Positions 56,212 through 64,000 of a DNA stretch of 64,000 bases are shown piece after piece. Both the position numbers and the translations under genes were made by a program. This stretch comes from Petrimonas mucosa. GTDB lineage: Bacteria; Bacteroidota; Bacteroidia; Bacteroidales; Dysgonomonadaceae. Numbering within the stretch: position 1 is the stretch's first letter; the number at the start of each line of letters is the position of its first letter. The stretch covers positions 1,419,001 to 1,483,000 of the forward strand of contig NZ_LT608328.1 of assembly GCF_900095795.1 (NCBI RefSeq). Direction: 5' to 3'. A model generated the notes under the pieces. It saw only the letters and a list, made by a program, of their open reading frames with translations. It searched no databases and had not been told where the DNA came from.

Positions 56212-57963
56212 TCAAATTCCGAAGAACTCCCTCACGGCTTTTATCTTTTCATCCGCCTCTGCTTCGGCCTGCCTGAGATCTTTGCGTGAAGTGACGGGGC
56301 CACCCTGCGCTTCGATGTAGAACTTGATCTTGGGTTCGGTTCCGGAGGGACGGACAGATACTTTGGTGCCGTCTTCGGTAAAGTATTGCAACACGTTGGA
56401 GGTGGTGGGCATCTCGAGCGTGGTTACCTCCTCCTTGACATAATCCACACTTTCGAGCTTCACGAAATCCTTCGACAAGACAACGGGAGATCCCGCCAGC
56501 TGCTTAATGGGGTTTGCCCTGAAGTTCCTCATCATGGCTTCAATCTCGTCGGCACCCTCTTTCCCTTTACGTACCAGCGAAATCCCCACCTCCTTGGAGT
56601 AACCGTACTCCACATAGATGTCCTGTAGCAACTGATAGACCGTTTTTCCGTTATCCCGGGCCCAGGCGGCAACCTCGGCAAAGAGGGTACAAGCCGATAC
56701 CGAATCCTTGTCGCGCACGAAATCGTCGGCCAGGAAACCGTAACTCTCTTCACCGCCACCAATATACTTTTTCTTGCCCTCGTTTTTGCGGATCACGTCG
56801 GCAATCCACTTGAATCCGGTGTAGCAGTCGAATATCTCGATTCCCATCTTGTCGGCGATCTTTCTTACCAGTTCACTGGTGACAATCGTCTTGACGACAA
56901 ACTCCCTCCCATTGAGCAAGCCATACTCCTTGCGGCGGGTCATCAGGTAGTAAACGAGGATGATCATCATCTGATTACCGTTGACCAGAACGAAATTGCC
57001 TTCGTCGTCGCGGATGGCCGCACCGATCCTGTCGGCATCGGGATCCGTGGCCAGTACGATATCGGCACCGGTCTCGATTCCTTTTCTTATGGCCAGATCA
57101 AGTGCCGCCGGCTCTTCGGGGTTGGGCGAGACTACTGTCGGGAAGTCGCCGCTTGTGATATCCTGTTCGGGCACATGGATGATATTGGTGAAACCGATCG
57201 CCTTCAAGGCATCGGGCACAAGTTTGCTTCCCGTTCCGTGGATCGGGGTGTAGACTATCTTGAGATCTTTCTGGTTCTCGATGGCCTGGGGCGAGAGGAC
57301 AAAACTCTTCACCGTCTCGATAAAGGCCCTGTCCATATCTTTACCGATAATCTCGATCAACTCCTTGTTTCCGTTGAACTTGATCTCCTCGATAGAGGAG
57401 ATCCGGTTTACCTCGGCGATGATGTTCTTGTCGTGCGGACCAAGTACCTGGGCACCGTCTTCCCAATAGGCCTTGTAACCGTTATACTCTTTGGGATTGT
57501 GTGATGCGGTGATCATGATTCCACTCTGGCAGCCAAGCTTGCGTATGGCAAATGAAACCTCCGGAGTGGGGCGTAAATCTTCAAAGAGGAATACCTTGAT
57601 TCCGTTGGCAGTAAAGATGTCGGCTGCTATCTCGGCAAATTTGCGACTGTTGTTCCGGCAATCGTGGCCAATGACCACCTTGATCTGCTCCAGGTCGGCG
57701 AACTCCTGCAGCAGGTAGTTCGACAATCCCTGTGTAGCTGCACCTACGGTGTAGATGTTCATCCGGTTGGTGCCGGCCCCCATGATGCCCCGTAGACCTC
57801 CAGTTCCAAACTCAAGATCCTTGTAGAAAGCATCAATCAACGGCCGCTTGTCTTCGTTCTGCAGCAATTGCCTTACCTCTCTCTTCGTCTCTTCGTCGTA
57901 ATTGCCATCCAGCCACGACTGGGCTTTACTGGTTACCTGAGCTAATAATGTTTCTTTATCCAT
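56212..57963 (-). CDS. Phosphoglucomutase/phosphomannomutase
   Basis: A 583-residue enzyme of the alpha-D-phosphohexomutase family that moves phosphate between C1 and C6 of hexose. The phosphorylated serine is S154 in ITASHNPKEYNGYKAYW. The metal loop is LATDPDADRIG, the sugar-specificity loop is GGGEESYGF, and the C-terminal phosphate loop is VRPSGTEPKIKFYIEAQ. It may act on glucose, mannose or deoxyribose phosphates; the sequence does not decide. The start is set at ATG 57963 (MDKETLL); longer in-frame starts would overlap the upstream dipeptidase gene. It links sugar uptake to glycolysis and surface glycan synthesis. Confidence 0.92.
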   Translation of the reverse strand: MDKETLLAQVTSKAQSWLDGNYDEETKREVRQLLQNEDKRPLIDAFYKDLEFGTGGLRGIMGAGTNRMNIYTVGAATQGLSNYLLQEFADLEQIKVVIGHDCRNNSRKFAEIAADIFTANGIKVFLFEDLRPTPEVSFAIRKLGCQSGIMITASHNPKEYNGYKAYWEDGAQVLGPHDKNIIAEVNRISSIEEIKFNGNKELIEIIGKDMDRAFIETVKSFVLSPQAIENQKDLKIVYTPIHGTGSKLVPDALKAIGFTNIIHVPEQDITSGDFPTVVSPNPEEPAALDLAIRKGIETGADIVLATDPDADRIGAAIRDDEGNFVLVNGNQMMIILVYYLMTRRKEYGLLNGREFVVKTIVTSELVRKIADKMGIEIFDCYTGFKWIADVIRKNEGKKKYIGGGEESYGFLADDFVRDKDSVSACTLFAEVAAWARDNGKTVYQLLQDIYVEYGYSKEVGISLVRKGKEGADEIEAMMRNFRANPIKQLAGSPVVLSKDFVKLESVDYVKEEVTTLEMPTTSNVLQYFTEDGTKVSVRPSGTEPKIKFYIEAQGGPVTSRKDLRQAEAEADEKIKAVREFFGI

Positions 57964-57986
57964 ATGATGATATGATGATAGTTTGT

Positions 57987-59639
57987 TCAATTTCCTTGTT
58001 TCCCAATCGGTTGAACTTTATATTTCTCGCCGGTCTGATCGATAACCTTCTTGTAGAATTCTTTTGAGTAACCCGGTCGAGTGGGTGATGCGGGTTGTCC
58101 GTACGGGTTCCGTTTGAATTGGCCGTTCTCTTCTTTCTTGATGACACCATCCACATACTTGACCAGCAAGTATTGGCCCAGTTTCTTCCACTCCTGAAGG
58201 CCCTCCTTTACCAGCGTGTTGGTGTGGTTGGTGAGAAAACGGACAGCCTCCTCGGGCGATTGGTTGTACAAATTTAGCGCTTTCTTTTCAATATCGGGCT
58301 GTATTTCCCTGAAATTGTTCTCCAGTCTCTGCTGTACCTTCTGCATGTCGGCGCTCATGTCGCTGTATCGGGTATAGACCATGTTCGATACCCAGTTGTG
58401 TATCCAGAAGGCCGATGTTTCGGAATAGGTCAGCAGATCGCCATTGCCCACCGCCATCTCTTCAGGCACGTCGGTATGACCGCAGTAAACCGGATAGTAG
58501 ACAGTCTGGGCGGCATCGTCGACGCCGAACCAGAGCACTCCGCCAACAGGTGCCGGTAGCCATGACCGCATCTGGGCGACAAAAGAGAAGCCGGTCTGTT
58601 GCGTGGCGATCGGTCGCTCGTTGCAGTACTCCACCGAATCCACCTCGAAGGTAAGGGGCGACCAGCGATAGGGGGAGTTGAAGGGACCTGCTCCCACGTC
58701 GAAACGCCAGTCGAGCTCCGTCTCCTCATAATGATCGCGCATCAATGCCTGGACATCCTCTACCGAGAGTTTCCTGTCGGGTTTGACGTAAAGCGGCATA
58801 GGGTCGGTTGTCTTGCCCTGTGCATAAGTCACATATTTGGCCATATCCTTGTTCACCCGGTTGAAGAACGACCATACGCGTGCTTCGCAGAAACGGAGCG
58901 CGCCAAAGTCGAGCGGCGCATAAGCCTGGGCAAAGCTGAAGTCGGCATCCTTTCCCGAAAAGTACCCCTGTTTTCGGGCAAACGAGATCACATCGGGCGA
59001 GTAGAGACAGTTTTCGGGATCGTTCAGCGGAAATTGCTGGATTCGAGCCTGGTTGGCGTGAGCCGATACACAATCGTCGGGGATGCGTACGGCAACCCAA
59101 ACGGCGCCCTTGTTCCCGACACCCTTGCCGATCATCTCCATAACCCAGATCTCGTTAGGATCGGCAATCGAGAATGACTCTCCTGAACTGTAGTATCCAT
59201 ATTCGGCTACCAGATCGGTCATGATCCTTATCGCTTCGCGCGCACTCCTGGCCCGTTGCAGGGTAATATAGATCAAACTTCCGTAGTCGAGGATTCCGGT
59301 AGAGTCGCTCAATTCGGGACGACCTCCAAAGGTGGTCTCGCCGATAGCCACCTGATGTTCATTCATGTTGCCAATTACATTATATGTCTTGGGGACCTGT
59401 GGAATTTCACCCAGATATTTTCCCGTATCCCACTCATACACCTTCAACATTGTGCCGGGAGCGTGATTGGCGGCTTTCCAGTGGTAAAGCTCACCATAGA
59501 GACTGTAGGAGTCGGCCGAATAGGAGATAAAGGTAGAGCCGTCAACCGACGCCTTCTTGCCTATGAGAAAATTTGTACAGGGATAGGCTACAAACGCTGT
59601 CGCCAGATAAACAGCAGCGATGAAGAGGAATCTTTTCAT
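57987..59639 (-). CDS. C69-family dipeptidase
   Basis: A 550-residue secreted N-terminal-nucleophile hydrolase that splits dipeptides. The catalytic Cys21 follows the signal peptide directly (AFVAYPCTNFLIGKKASVDG), so cleavage exposes it. Further conserved parts are NEHQVAIGETTFGGR, GESFSIADPNEIWVMEMIGK and VAVRIPDDCVSAHANQARI. It would complete the digestion of dipeptides released by enzymes such as the S46 peptidase nearby. Start ATG 59639. It is the first gene of a minus-strand run to mgsA. Confidence 0.93.
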   Translation of the reverse strand: MKRFLFIAAVYLATAFVAYPCTNFLIGKKASVDGSTFISYSADSYSLYGELYHWKAANHAPGTMLKVYEWDTGKYLGEIPQVPKTYNVIGNMNEHQVAIGETTFGGRPELSDSTGILDYGSLIYITLQRARSAREAIRIMTDLVAEYGYYSSGESFSIADPNEIWVMEMIGKGVGNKGAVWVAVRIPDDCVSAHANQARIQQFPLNDPENCLYSPDVISFARKQGYFSGKDADFSFAQAYAPLDFGALRFCEARVWSFFNRVNKDMAKYVTYAQGKTTDPMPLYVKPDRKLSVEDVQALMRDHYEETELDWRFDVGAGPFNSPYRWSPLTFEVDSVEYCNERPIATQQTGFSFVAQMRSWLPAPVGGVLWFGVDDAAQTVYYPVYCGHTDVPEEMAVGNGDLLTYSETSAFWIHNWVSNMVYTRYSDMSADMQKVQQRLENNFREIQPDIEKKALNLYNQSPEEAVRFLTNHTNTLVKEGLQEWKKLGQYLLVKYVDGVIKKEENGQFKRNPYGQPASPTRPGYSKEFYKKVIDQTGEKYKVQPIGKQGN

Positions 59640-59743
59640 ATTTTTTCTGTGAATTGTTGATATTTATTTGATGTAAAGATAATTCAAAAACCGCAAAAAA
59701 GCCTGCTCACTCCGGCAATATTTCTCTAAATTCTTCGAAATCG

Positions 59744-59775
59744 TTTGATTAAGATTGAAATTTCGATTAATTTTG
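59744..59775 (+). promoter_or_regulatory. Promoter of the FtsB/DivIC-like gene
   Basis: TTTG (59744-59747), 20 bases, then TAATTTTG (59768-59775): a full match to the Bacteroidetes consensus, 30 bases before the ATG. It probably drives the plus-strand operon up to the histidine kinase. Confidence 0.75.
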
Positions 59776-59805
59776 CATGATGTAATTCATGAATAGCTAC
59801 GCTAT

Positions 59806-60105
59806 ATGGACCTCGGAAAGATTATGAAAAAAAGGGTGCTGAGTCTATCGGTCTATCAGCTGGCCATATTGATAGCTCTTATTGCCATGCTGTTCTTTTT
59901 CAGTGACAGCAGCCTCCTTAAACGACTCAAATACGAGAATGAGATTCGTGACCTGAAAACACAGATCGAATACTATCGCAAGCAGACCGAAACAGATAGA
60001 GCCAAGTTGAACGAACTCCAATCCAGTTTGGAGAATCTCGAAAAATATGCCCGGGAGAACTATTTTATGAAGAAGGAGAACGAGGAGATCTTTGTGATTG
60101 AGTGA
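59806..60105 (+). CDS. Septum formation initiator, FtsB/DivIC family
   Basis: A 99-residue bitopic membrane protein of the cell-division complex. A short cytoplasmic N-terminus, a membrane span (about 18-34, LAILIALIAMLFFF) and a periplasmic coiled coil (about 45-80, KYENEIRDLKTQIEYYRKQT) are followed by the family motif YARENYFMKKENEEIFVI. It bridges early and late divisome proteins. ATG 59806 is used; ATG 59824 is possible. Confidence 0.9.
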   Translation: MDLGKIMKKRVLSLSVYQLAILIALIAMLFFFSDSSLLKRLKYENEIRDLKTQIEYYRKQTETDRAKLNELQSSLENLEKYARENYFMKKENEEIFVIE

Positions 60106-60240
60106 TGTTGCCGATTCTGCTGAAAGTTGGTGAGAAGGGTTTGTCAGCGGTTTTTTTCATTTTGCGGCTCCGTCTGGTGGTCGGATTGCATATGTTGGAC
60201 CAGTTTAAAAATCATTGCTAAGAAGGTTAAAGTGAAATTA

Positions 60241-60594
60241 ATGTATAAATCAAAAGAGATTGTTTATCAGATTTCCGGTATTGTCATCCTGTTATCTGCA
60301 TTGTTGTATCTGTTCCTTCCATCGGTTGCTCCATGGGTTATGGCTGTTTCGGTTGTTGCTTTCAGTGCGGCTACCGCCTTCTCTCCCTATCCTGGCAAGA
60401 GTATCCGCGGGAAACGGTTGTTCAATTTTCAAGTGATTTCCTGTGCATTGATGATGGTTGCTGCCTATCTGATGTTCAGGAAAAATAATTTATGGGTATT
60501 GTCGATGTTGAGCGGGGCAATTTTCCTGCTCTATTCGGGCATCATGATCCCCCGTGAACTCCGGAAAGAGCAATCAACGGACGAACAGTCCTAA
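60241..60594 (+). CDS. Small four-helix membrane protein of unknown function
   Basis: A 117-residue protein with about four hydrophobic segments (IVYQISGIVILLSALLYLFL, PWVMAVSVVAFSAATAF, VISCALMMVAAYLMF, VLSMLSGAIFLLYSGIM). A basic loop (PYPGKSIRGKRLF) lies between the second and third. I do not recognise the family. It is likely real, as it sits in the division-gene operon. Start ATG 60241; a GTG at 60232 is also in frame. Confidence 0.65.
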   Translation: MYKSKEIVYQISGIVILLSALLYLFLPSVAPWVMAVSVVAFSAATAFSPYPGKSIRGKRLFNFQVISCALMMVAAYLMFRKNNLWVLSMLSGAIFLLYSGIMIPRELRKEQSTDEQS

Positions 60595-60622
60595 CTTTAA
60601 AACCTTAACTTTCCCTGCCGAC

Positions 60623-61909
60623 ATGAAGAGAATCTTAATACTGGATGATAATCTTACCATTTGTCTGATGTTGAAGTCCTGGTTGGTAAAAAAGGAGTAT
60701 CAGGCAGATACGGCGACAAGTGTTCAGGAAGCACAGCAGAAAGTGAGAAACGAGGCGTACGACCTGATCCTCTCGGATATCCGGATGCCGGATGTTGACG
60801 GCTTTTCATTCTTGTCGTGGATCAAGAAGTTCGACTCGGCAATTCTGGTCATCATGATGACCGGATATGCCGATATCGAGTCGGCCGTGGAGTCGATGAA
60901 GCTAGGAGCGGCTGATTATATCGCAAAGCCCATCGAGGCTGAACTCTTGTACAAGAAGATTGCCGATGCCTTCAAGGTTCAGGAGAACCAACGCTTTACC
61001 GAGCAGTTCCGCGATCCGCTGATATGGCCACCTGGAGAATGTTATGATGCAATTTCCGCCAAAGTGAACGAGGTGATACATGATGAGTCGCATCTATTGG
61101 TCATCGGTGACAATGGAACGGGAAAAACCTCGGTTGCCCGCTATATCTACAGCCGTGGACGAATCGATTCAGGTCCATTCGTGACGATAGACCTCAATCC
61201 GCAATCGTTAACCCGGAACTGTGAAAAGGGAGACCATGAGACCCATTTCATGCAATCGCTGGAGAGGGCAAAGGGTGGATTGCTGCTGATCCAGAATCTT
61301 CAGAAAACCGGGATAACTATTCAGACGATGTTGTTGAGGACACTCTCTGCCCAGAAAAAAGATGAAGACTTCGTTCAGATTATCATGACGACCGAAGAGA
61401 AAAAGGAGCAGCTGGAGTTGATACTGCTGCCTAAACTTGCCGATCTGATCCTGAGGTCGTATATCGAGCTTCCCACACTGCGGGGAAACCGCGAAGCGAT
61501 CCTCTTTTTCGCTGATCATTTCCTGGAGGTGGTCAACAGGGAGCTGGATAAAAAGATGGTGACAATTGAGCGTGAGGTGCTCGAGGCGCTCTTCAACTAT
61601 CCCTGGGAGGAGAATATCAAGGAGATGAAATACCTGATTTTCAAGGCGTGTCTTCTGGCCGAGGGGGATAGGATTTCCGCAAAGGTGCTCCCTGCATTGT
61701 TCAACACCCCGGTGGGGGAACGGAGCGAGTCGCCACAACTGCAAAGAGAGGGGCTCGAAGGTTTGAAAAAAGAGAATTACGAAAAGGAGAAAATAATCGA
61801 GGCCCTGCGAATTGCCAGGGGGAACAAAACCGTGGCCGCATCGATACTCAATATAGACAGAAAAACCTTATACAACAAAATCAAGCTCTATAGCATAGAG
61901 GTCAATTGA
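60623..61909 (+). CDS. NtrC-like response regulator with degenerate sigma-54 ATPase domain
   Basis: A 428-residue response regulator. The receiver has D52 (LILSDIRMPDVDG) and the later KP (IAKPIE). The AAA+ domain has Walker A GDNGTGKT (162-169). The GAFTGA loop that contacts sigma-54 is absent; the place where it should be reads NPQSLTRNCEKGD. Walker B is GGLLLIQN (218-225) in place of the usual GGTLFLDE, so its acidic pair is lost. The C-terminal Fis-type helix-turn-helix (NKTVAASILNIDRKTLYNKI) is normal. It therefore should bind DNA but may not power sigma-54 open-complex formation. It is followed after 19 bases by its likely partner kinase. Confidence 0.88.
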   Translation: MKRILILDDNLTICLMLKSWLVKKEYQADTATSVQEAQQKVRNEAYDLILSDIRMPDVDGFSFLSWIKKFDSAILVIMMTGYADIESAVESMKLGAADYIAKPIEAELLYKKIADAFKVQENQRFTEQFRDPLIWPPGECYDAISAKVNEVIHDESHLLVIGDNGTGKTSVARYIYSRGRIDSGPFVTIDLNPQSLTRNCEKGDHETHFMQSLERAKGGLLLIQNLQKTGITIQTMLLRTLSAQKKDEDFVQIIMTTEEKKEQLELILLPKLADLILRSYIELPTLRGNREAILFFADHFLEVVNRELDKKMVTIEREVLEALFNYPWEENIKEMKYLIFKACLLAEGDRISAKVLPALFNTPVGERSESPQLQREGLEGLKKENYEKEKIIEALRIARGNKTVAASILNIDRKTLYNKIKLYSIEVN

Positions 61910-61928
61910 TCTTCCGGGCAACAAACGT

Positions 61929-64000
61929 ATGAAATCGTCAGGAATGCGTTCTGCACTTAAATATGAGGTAATCACCGGTTATGCATTGGTTGTGGTAATC
62001 ATGATCATTGGACTGTTGGCTGTTTATCGGAATCTGGTCAGGTTTTCCGAGACAAGGCTCAGAAACGAGGATCTGTCGGAGCTGCTAATCGTTGGAAACG
62101 TGATCAACCAGCTCTATGAGGTTGAAAGTACGCAAAACCTGTATACGGCTGAAAATGCGGCAAACTATTACTCCCGTTACAGTTCGATAAGACCTGAAGT
62201 TGATGCGAAGATCGATTCGCTCAAGCTGCTCTCGAAAGATAGCCTGCGGGTGGTGAAGCTCGACACTATCGGCGTGTTGCTGGATGAGAAGGAGGAGAAC
62301 CTCATGGCCATTGCCGTTCTGCTCGATTCGCTCAGCAAGGCTCCGGAGGTTATCCGGCAAACGGTCAGCACAATAGTCCCTAGACAGGTGAACGATAAGC
62401 TCAAACAGTATGTGGATCGTGTGCCCAACGTTGTTGAAACCGCTGCCGAAAGCGATACTGTGGTGGTGAAGGGCAAAAAGAAAGGGCTCTTGAAACGGAT
62501 AGGGGATGCCGTAAAAGGCAAGCAGGACTCCACCCTGATCATAAAGAACCGTACCGTCACAGCCGATGCCGGCAGGGAGAATATCCGGCTGGCAATCGAT
62601 ACGGTGGTCAACATTGTCCGGCACACCGAACGGTTGAATCTGGAAAACCAGCGGAAATTTCAGACTGCGCTGTTGATGAGGCAATCTTCAATGACACATA
62701 CCAATCATCTGTTGACGGCACGGATCGACGATCTCTTAAAATCGATCGAGAAGGAGGAGATCGACAAGTCGATCAGGCTGATCGAGGAGAGGGAGGCTAC
62801 GTTGAACCACTCCTCGAAGATAGTACTTGGTGTCTCCTTGCTGGCCTTCCTGATAGCGCTTGTTTTTGGAGTGCTGTTCCTGATGGATGTCAACCGTAGC
62901 CAGAGATACAGGCGGCGTCTGGAAGAGTCCAACTTGCGGATCAACCAGTTGCTGCAGTCGCGTGAAAAGCTGATGATGTCCATATCTCACGATATCAAGG
63001 CACCGATGAGCTCCATCCTCGGTTATGTGGAACTGATGGAGTCGGGAACCGACGAAGATACCCGGAGGATCTACCTCTCCAACATGAAAAAATCGGGTAA
63101 TCATGTGTTGCAGCTGGTCACGAATCTGCTCGATTATCAGAAGATCGAATCGGGTACATGGATGCGCAAGGAGATGAACTTCAACCTCCACGATCTGGTT
63201 GAAGCGACACTGTTGAGCTTCAAGCCGCTTGCTGAGAAAAAGCAGCTGGAGTATGTCGCGACAAACAGGGTGCCCGAAGATCTCGATGTTTTTAGCGATC
63301 CGTTCATGCTGAGAGAGATCTGCTCCAACCTGATCTCCAACGCAATTAAATATACGGTAGAGGGAAGGGTGGAGGTAGTGGCCGGATCGCCATCAAGAGG
63401 CGACCGGAGAATCCTGGAGTTCTCGGTGAAGGATACCGGACCGGGAATCGATAAGGACTACCAGGAGTACATCTTTCAGGAATTCACGCAGATCAGGCCG
63501 GAGAGGATCGACCAGCATGTTGAGGGCAGCGGTCTCGGTCTGGCCATAACCAGGGGACTGGTAGAGGAGTTGGGAGGCGAGGTCAACCTGCAGTCGGAAA
63601 AGGGGGCAGGTTCGCAGTTTGACGTGATTATACCCCTCGAGCCTACCCGGATGAAGGAGCCGGTTCAGGATGAGGGTGATCCCGATGCGGAGAAGGAGGC
63701 TATTTCGGTGCTGGTAGTGGATGATGATCCGGTCCAGTTGACGATGATGTCTGGAATGCTCCGGTTGAAGAGGATCAATGTTGTTACCGAAGTCGATCCC
63801 TTCAGGGTGCTGGAGATCGTGAAGAGCCAGCTTTTCGATCTGATCTTTATGGATATCCAGATGCCCCATTTAAGTGGGTTCATGCTGGTGAAGAAGATCC
63901 GCGAGTCGGGAGTGGACCGGTTGAAGTCGGCTCCGATCATAGCGCTCTCTGCCCGGTCGGATCTCTCGTCTGCCGATTTCAGACAGTCCGGCTTCACCGA
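61929..64000 (+). CDS. Hybrid sensor histidine kinase/response regulator, partial at window edge
   Basis: An open frame from ATG 61929 to the window end, about 690 residues seen, no stop. Order: membrane span (about 14-34), a long helical periplasmic sensor (to about 295, with predicted coiled-coil runs), a second span (about 299-318), and the kinase with H354 (SISHDIKAPMSSILGY). The ATPase follows with N box ICSNLISNAIKYT, DTGPGIDKDY and GSGLGLAITRGL, then a receiver with D642 (LIFMDIQMPHLSG). It would phosphorylate itself and pass phosphate on, probably to the regulator just upstream. A further C-terminal domain may lie outside. Signal sensed is unknown. Confidence 0.9.
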   Translation, partial: MKSSGMRSALKYEVITGYALVVVIMIIGLLAVYRNLVRFSETRLRNEDLSELLIVGNVINQLYEVESTQNLYTAENAANYYSRYSSIRPEVDAKIDSLKLLSKDSLRVVKLDTIGVLLDEKEENLMAIAVLLDSLSKAPEVIRQTVSTIVPRQVNDKLKQYVDRVPNVVETAAESDTVVVKGKKKGLLKRIGDAVKGKQDSTLIIKNRTVTADAGRENIRLAIDTVVNIVRHTERLNLENQRKFQTALLMRQSSMTHTNHLLTARIDDLLKSIEKEEIDKSIRLIEEREATLNHSSKIVLGVSLLAFLIALVFGVLFLMDVNRSQRYRRRLEESNLRINQLLQSREKLMMSISHDIKAPMSSILGYVELMESGTDEDTRRIYLSNMKKSGNHVLQLVTNLLDYQKIESGTWMRKEMNFNLHDLVEATLLSFKPLAEKKQLEYVATNRVPEDLDVFSDPFMLREICSNLISNAIKYTVEGRVEVVAGSPSRGDRRILEFSVKDTGPGIDKDYQEYIFQEFTQIRPERIDQHVEGSGLGLAITRGLVEELGGEVNLQSEKGAGSQFDVIIPLEPTRMKEPVQDEGDPDAEKEAISVLVVDDDPVQLTMMSGMLRLKRINVVTEVDPFRVLEIVKSQLFDLIFMDIQMPHLSGFMLVKKIRESGVDRLKSAPIIALSARSDLSSADFRQSGFT

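Overview
The window is a piece of a Bacteroidales chromosome, most like the Dysgonomonadaceae/Porphyromonadaceae group (Proteiniphilum or Petrimonas-like). The signs are a SusC/SusD pair with a hybrid two-component regulator, an S46 dipeptidyl-peptidase, Bacteroidetes-type promoters (TTTG, about 20 bases, TAnnTTTG), weak Shine-Dalgarno sequences and many lipoproteins. This is a judgement from gene content; no database was searched.

Region 1 (1-7235) is a graveyard of insertion sequences. It holds an IS4-family transposase cut by the window edge, a complete IS1634-type element, 5'-truncated IS66 and IS5-type transposases, and a complete ISL3-type element. A 69-base piece identical to one end of the ISL3 element lies 4.8 kb away. 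The ISL3 element abuts the remains of a CRISPR array: two identical 30-base repeats, one whole spacer and one truncated spacer. No cas gene is present.

Region 2 (7236-26837) is ordinary core genome: metH, a CBM9-like protein, a NahK-like sugar kinase, yceD-rpmF-fabH, two convergent Stealth-family phosphotransferase genes, purE-gcvH, a PAP2-like membrane protein, rpoN, miaA, two identical tRNA-Asn genes, a 2-hydroxyacid dehydrogenase, an AlkD-like protein, an M16 peptidase and a small outer-membrane barrel.

Region 3 (26926-46945) is a polysaccharide utilization locus whose content matches xyloglucan utilization loci. An HTCS regulator is followed by GH31 (alpha-xylosidase type), GH2 (beta-galactosidase type), SusC, SusD, a surface lipoprotein, GH5 with two BACON domains, and GH43. 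The likely division of labour is: GH5 cuts the backbone at the cell surface, SusC/SusD and the lipoprotein bind and import the fragments, GH31, GH2 and GH43 remove side chains, and the HTCS senses the product. A large imperfect palindrome sits just before GH31. The surface lipoprotein gene has an apparent frameshift near its end. Base composition changes abruptly inside the HTCS gene.

Region 4 (47064-64000) returns to core genes: a PBP4-type carboxypeptidase, small antitoxin-like genes with a shortened toxin-like partner, an FKBP lipoprotein, glyS, a flippase, an S46 peptidase, mgsA, a phosphoglucomutase/phosphomannomutase, a C69 dipeptidase and an FtsB/DivIC-like protein. It ends with a two-component pair: a sigma-54-activator-like response regulator with a degenerate ATPase domain and a hybrid histidine kinase that runs off the window.
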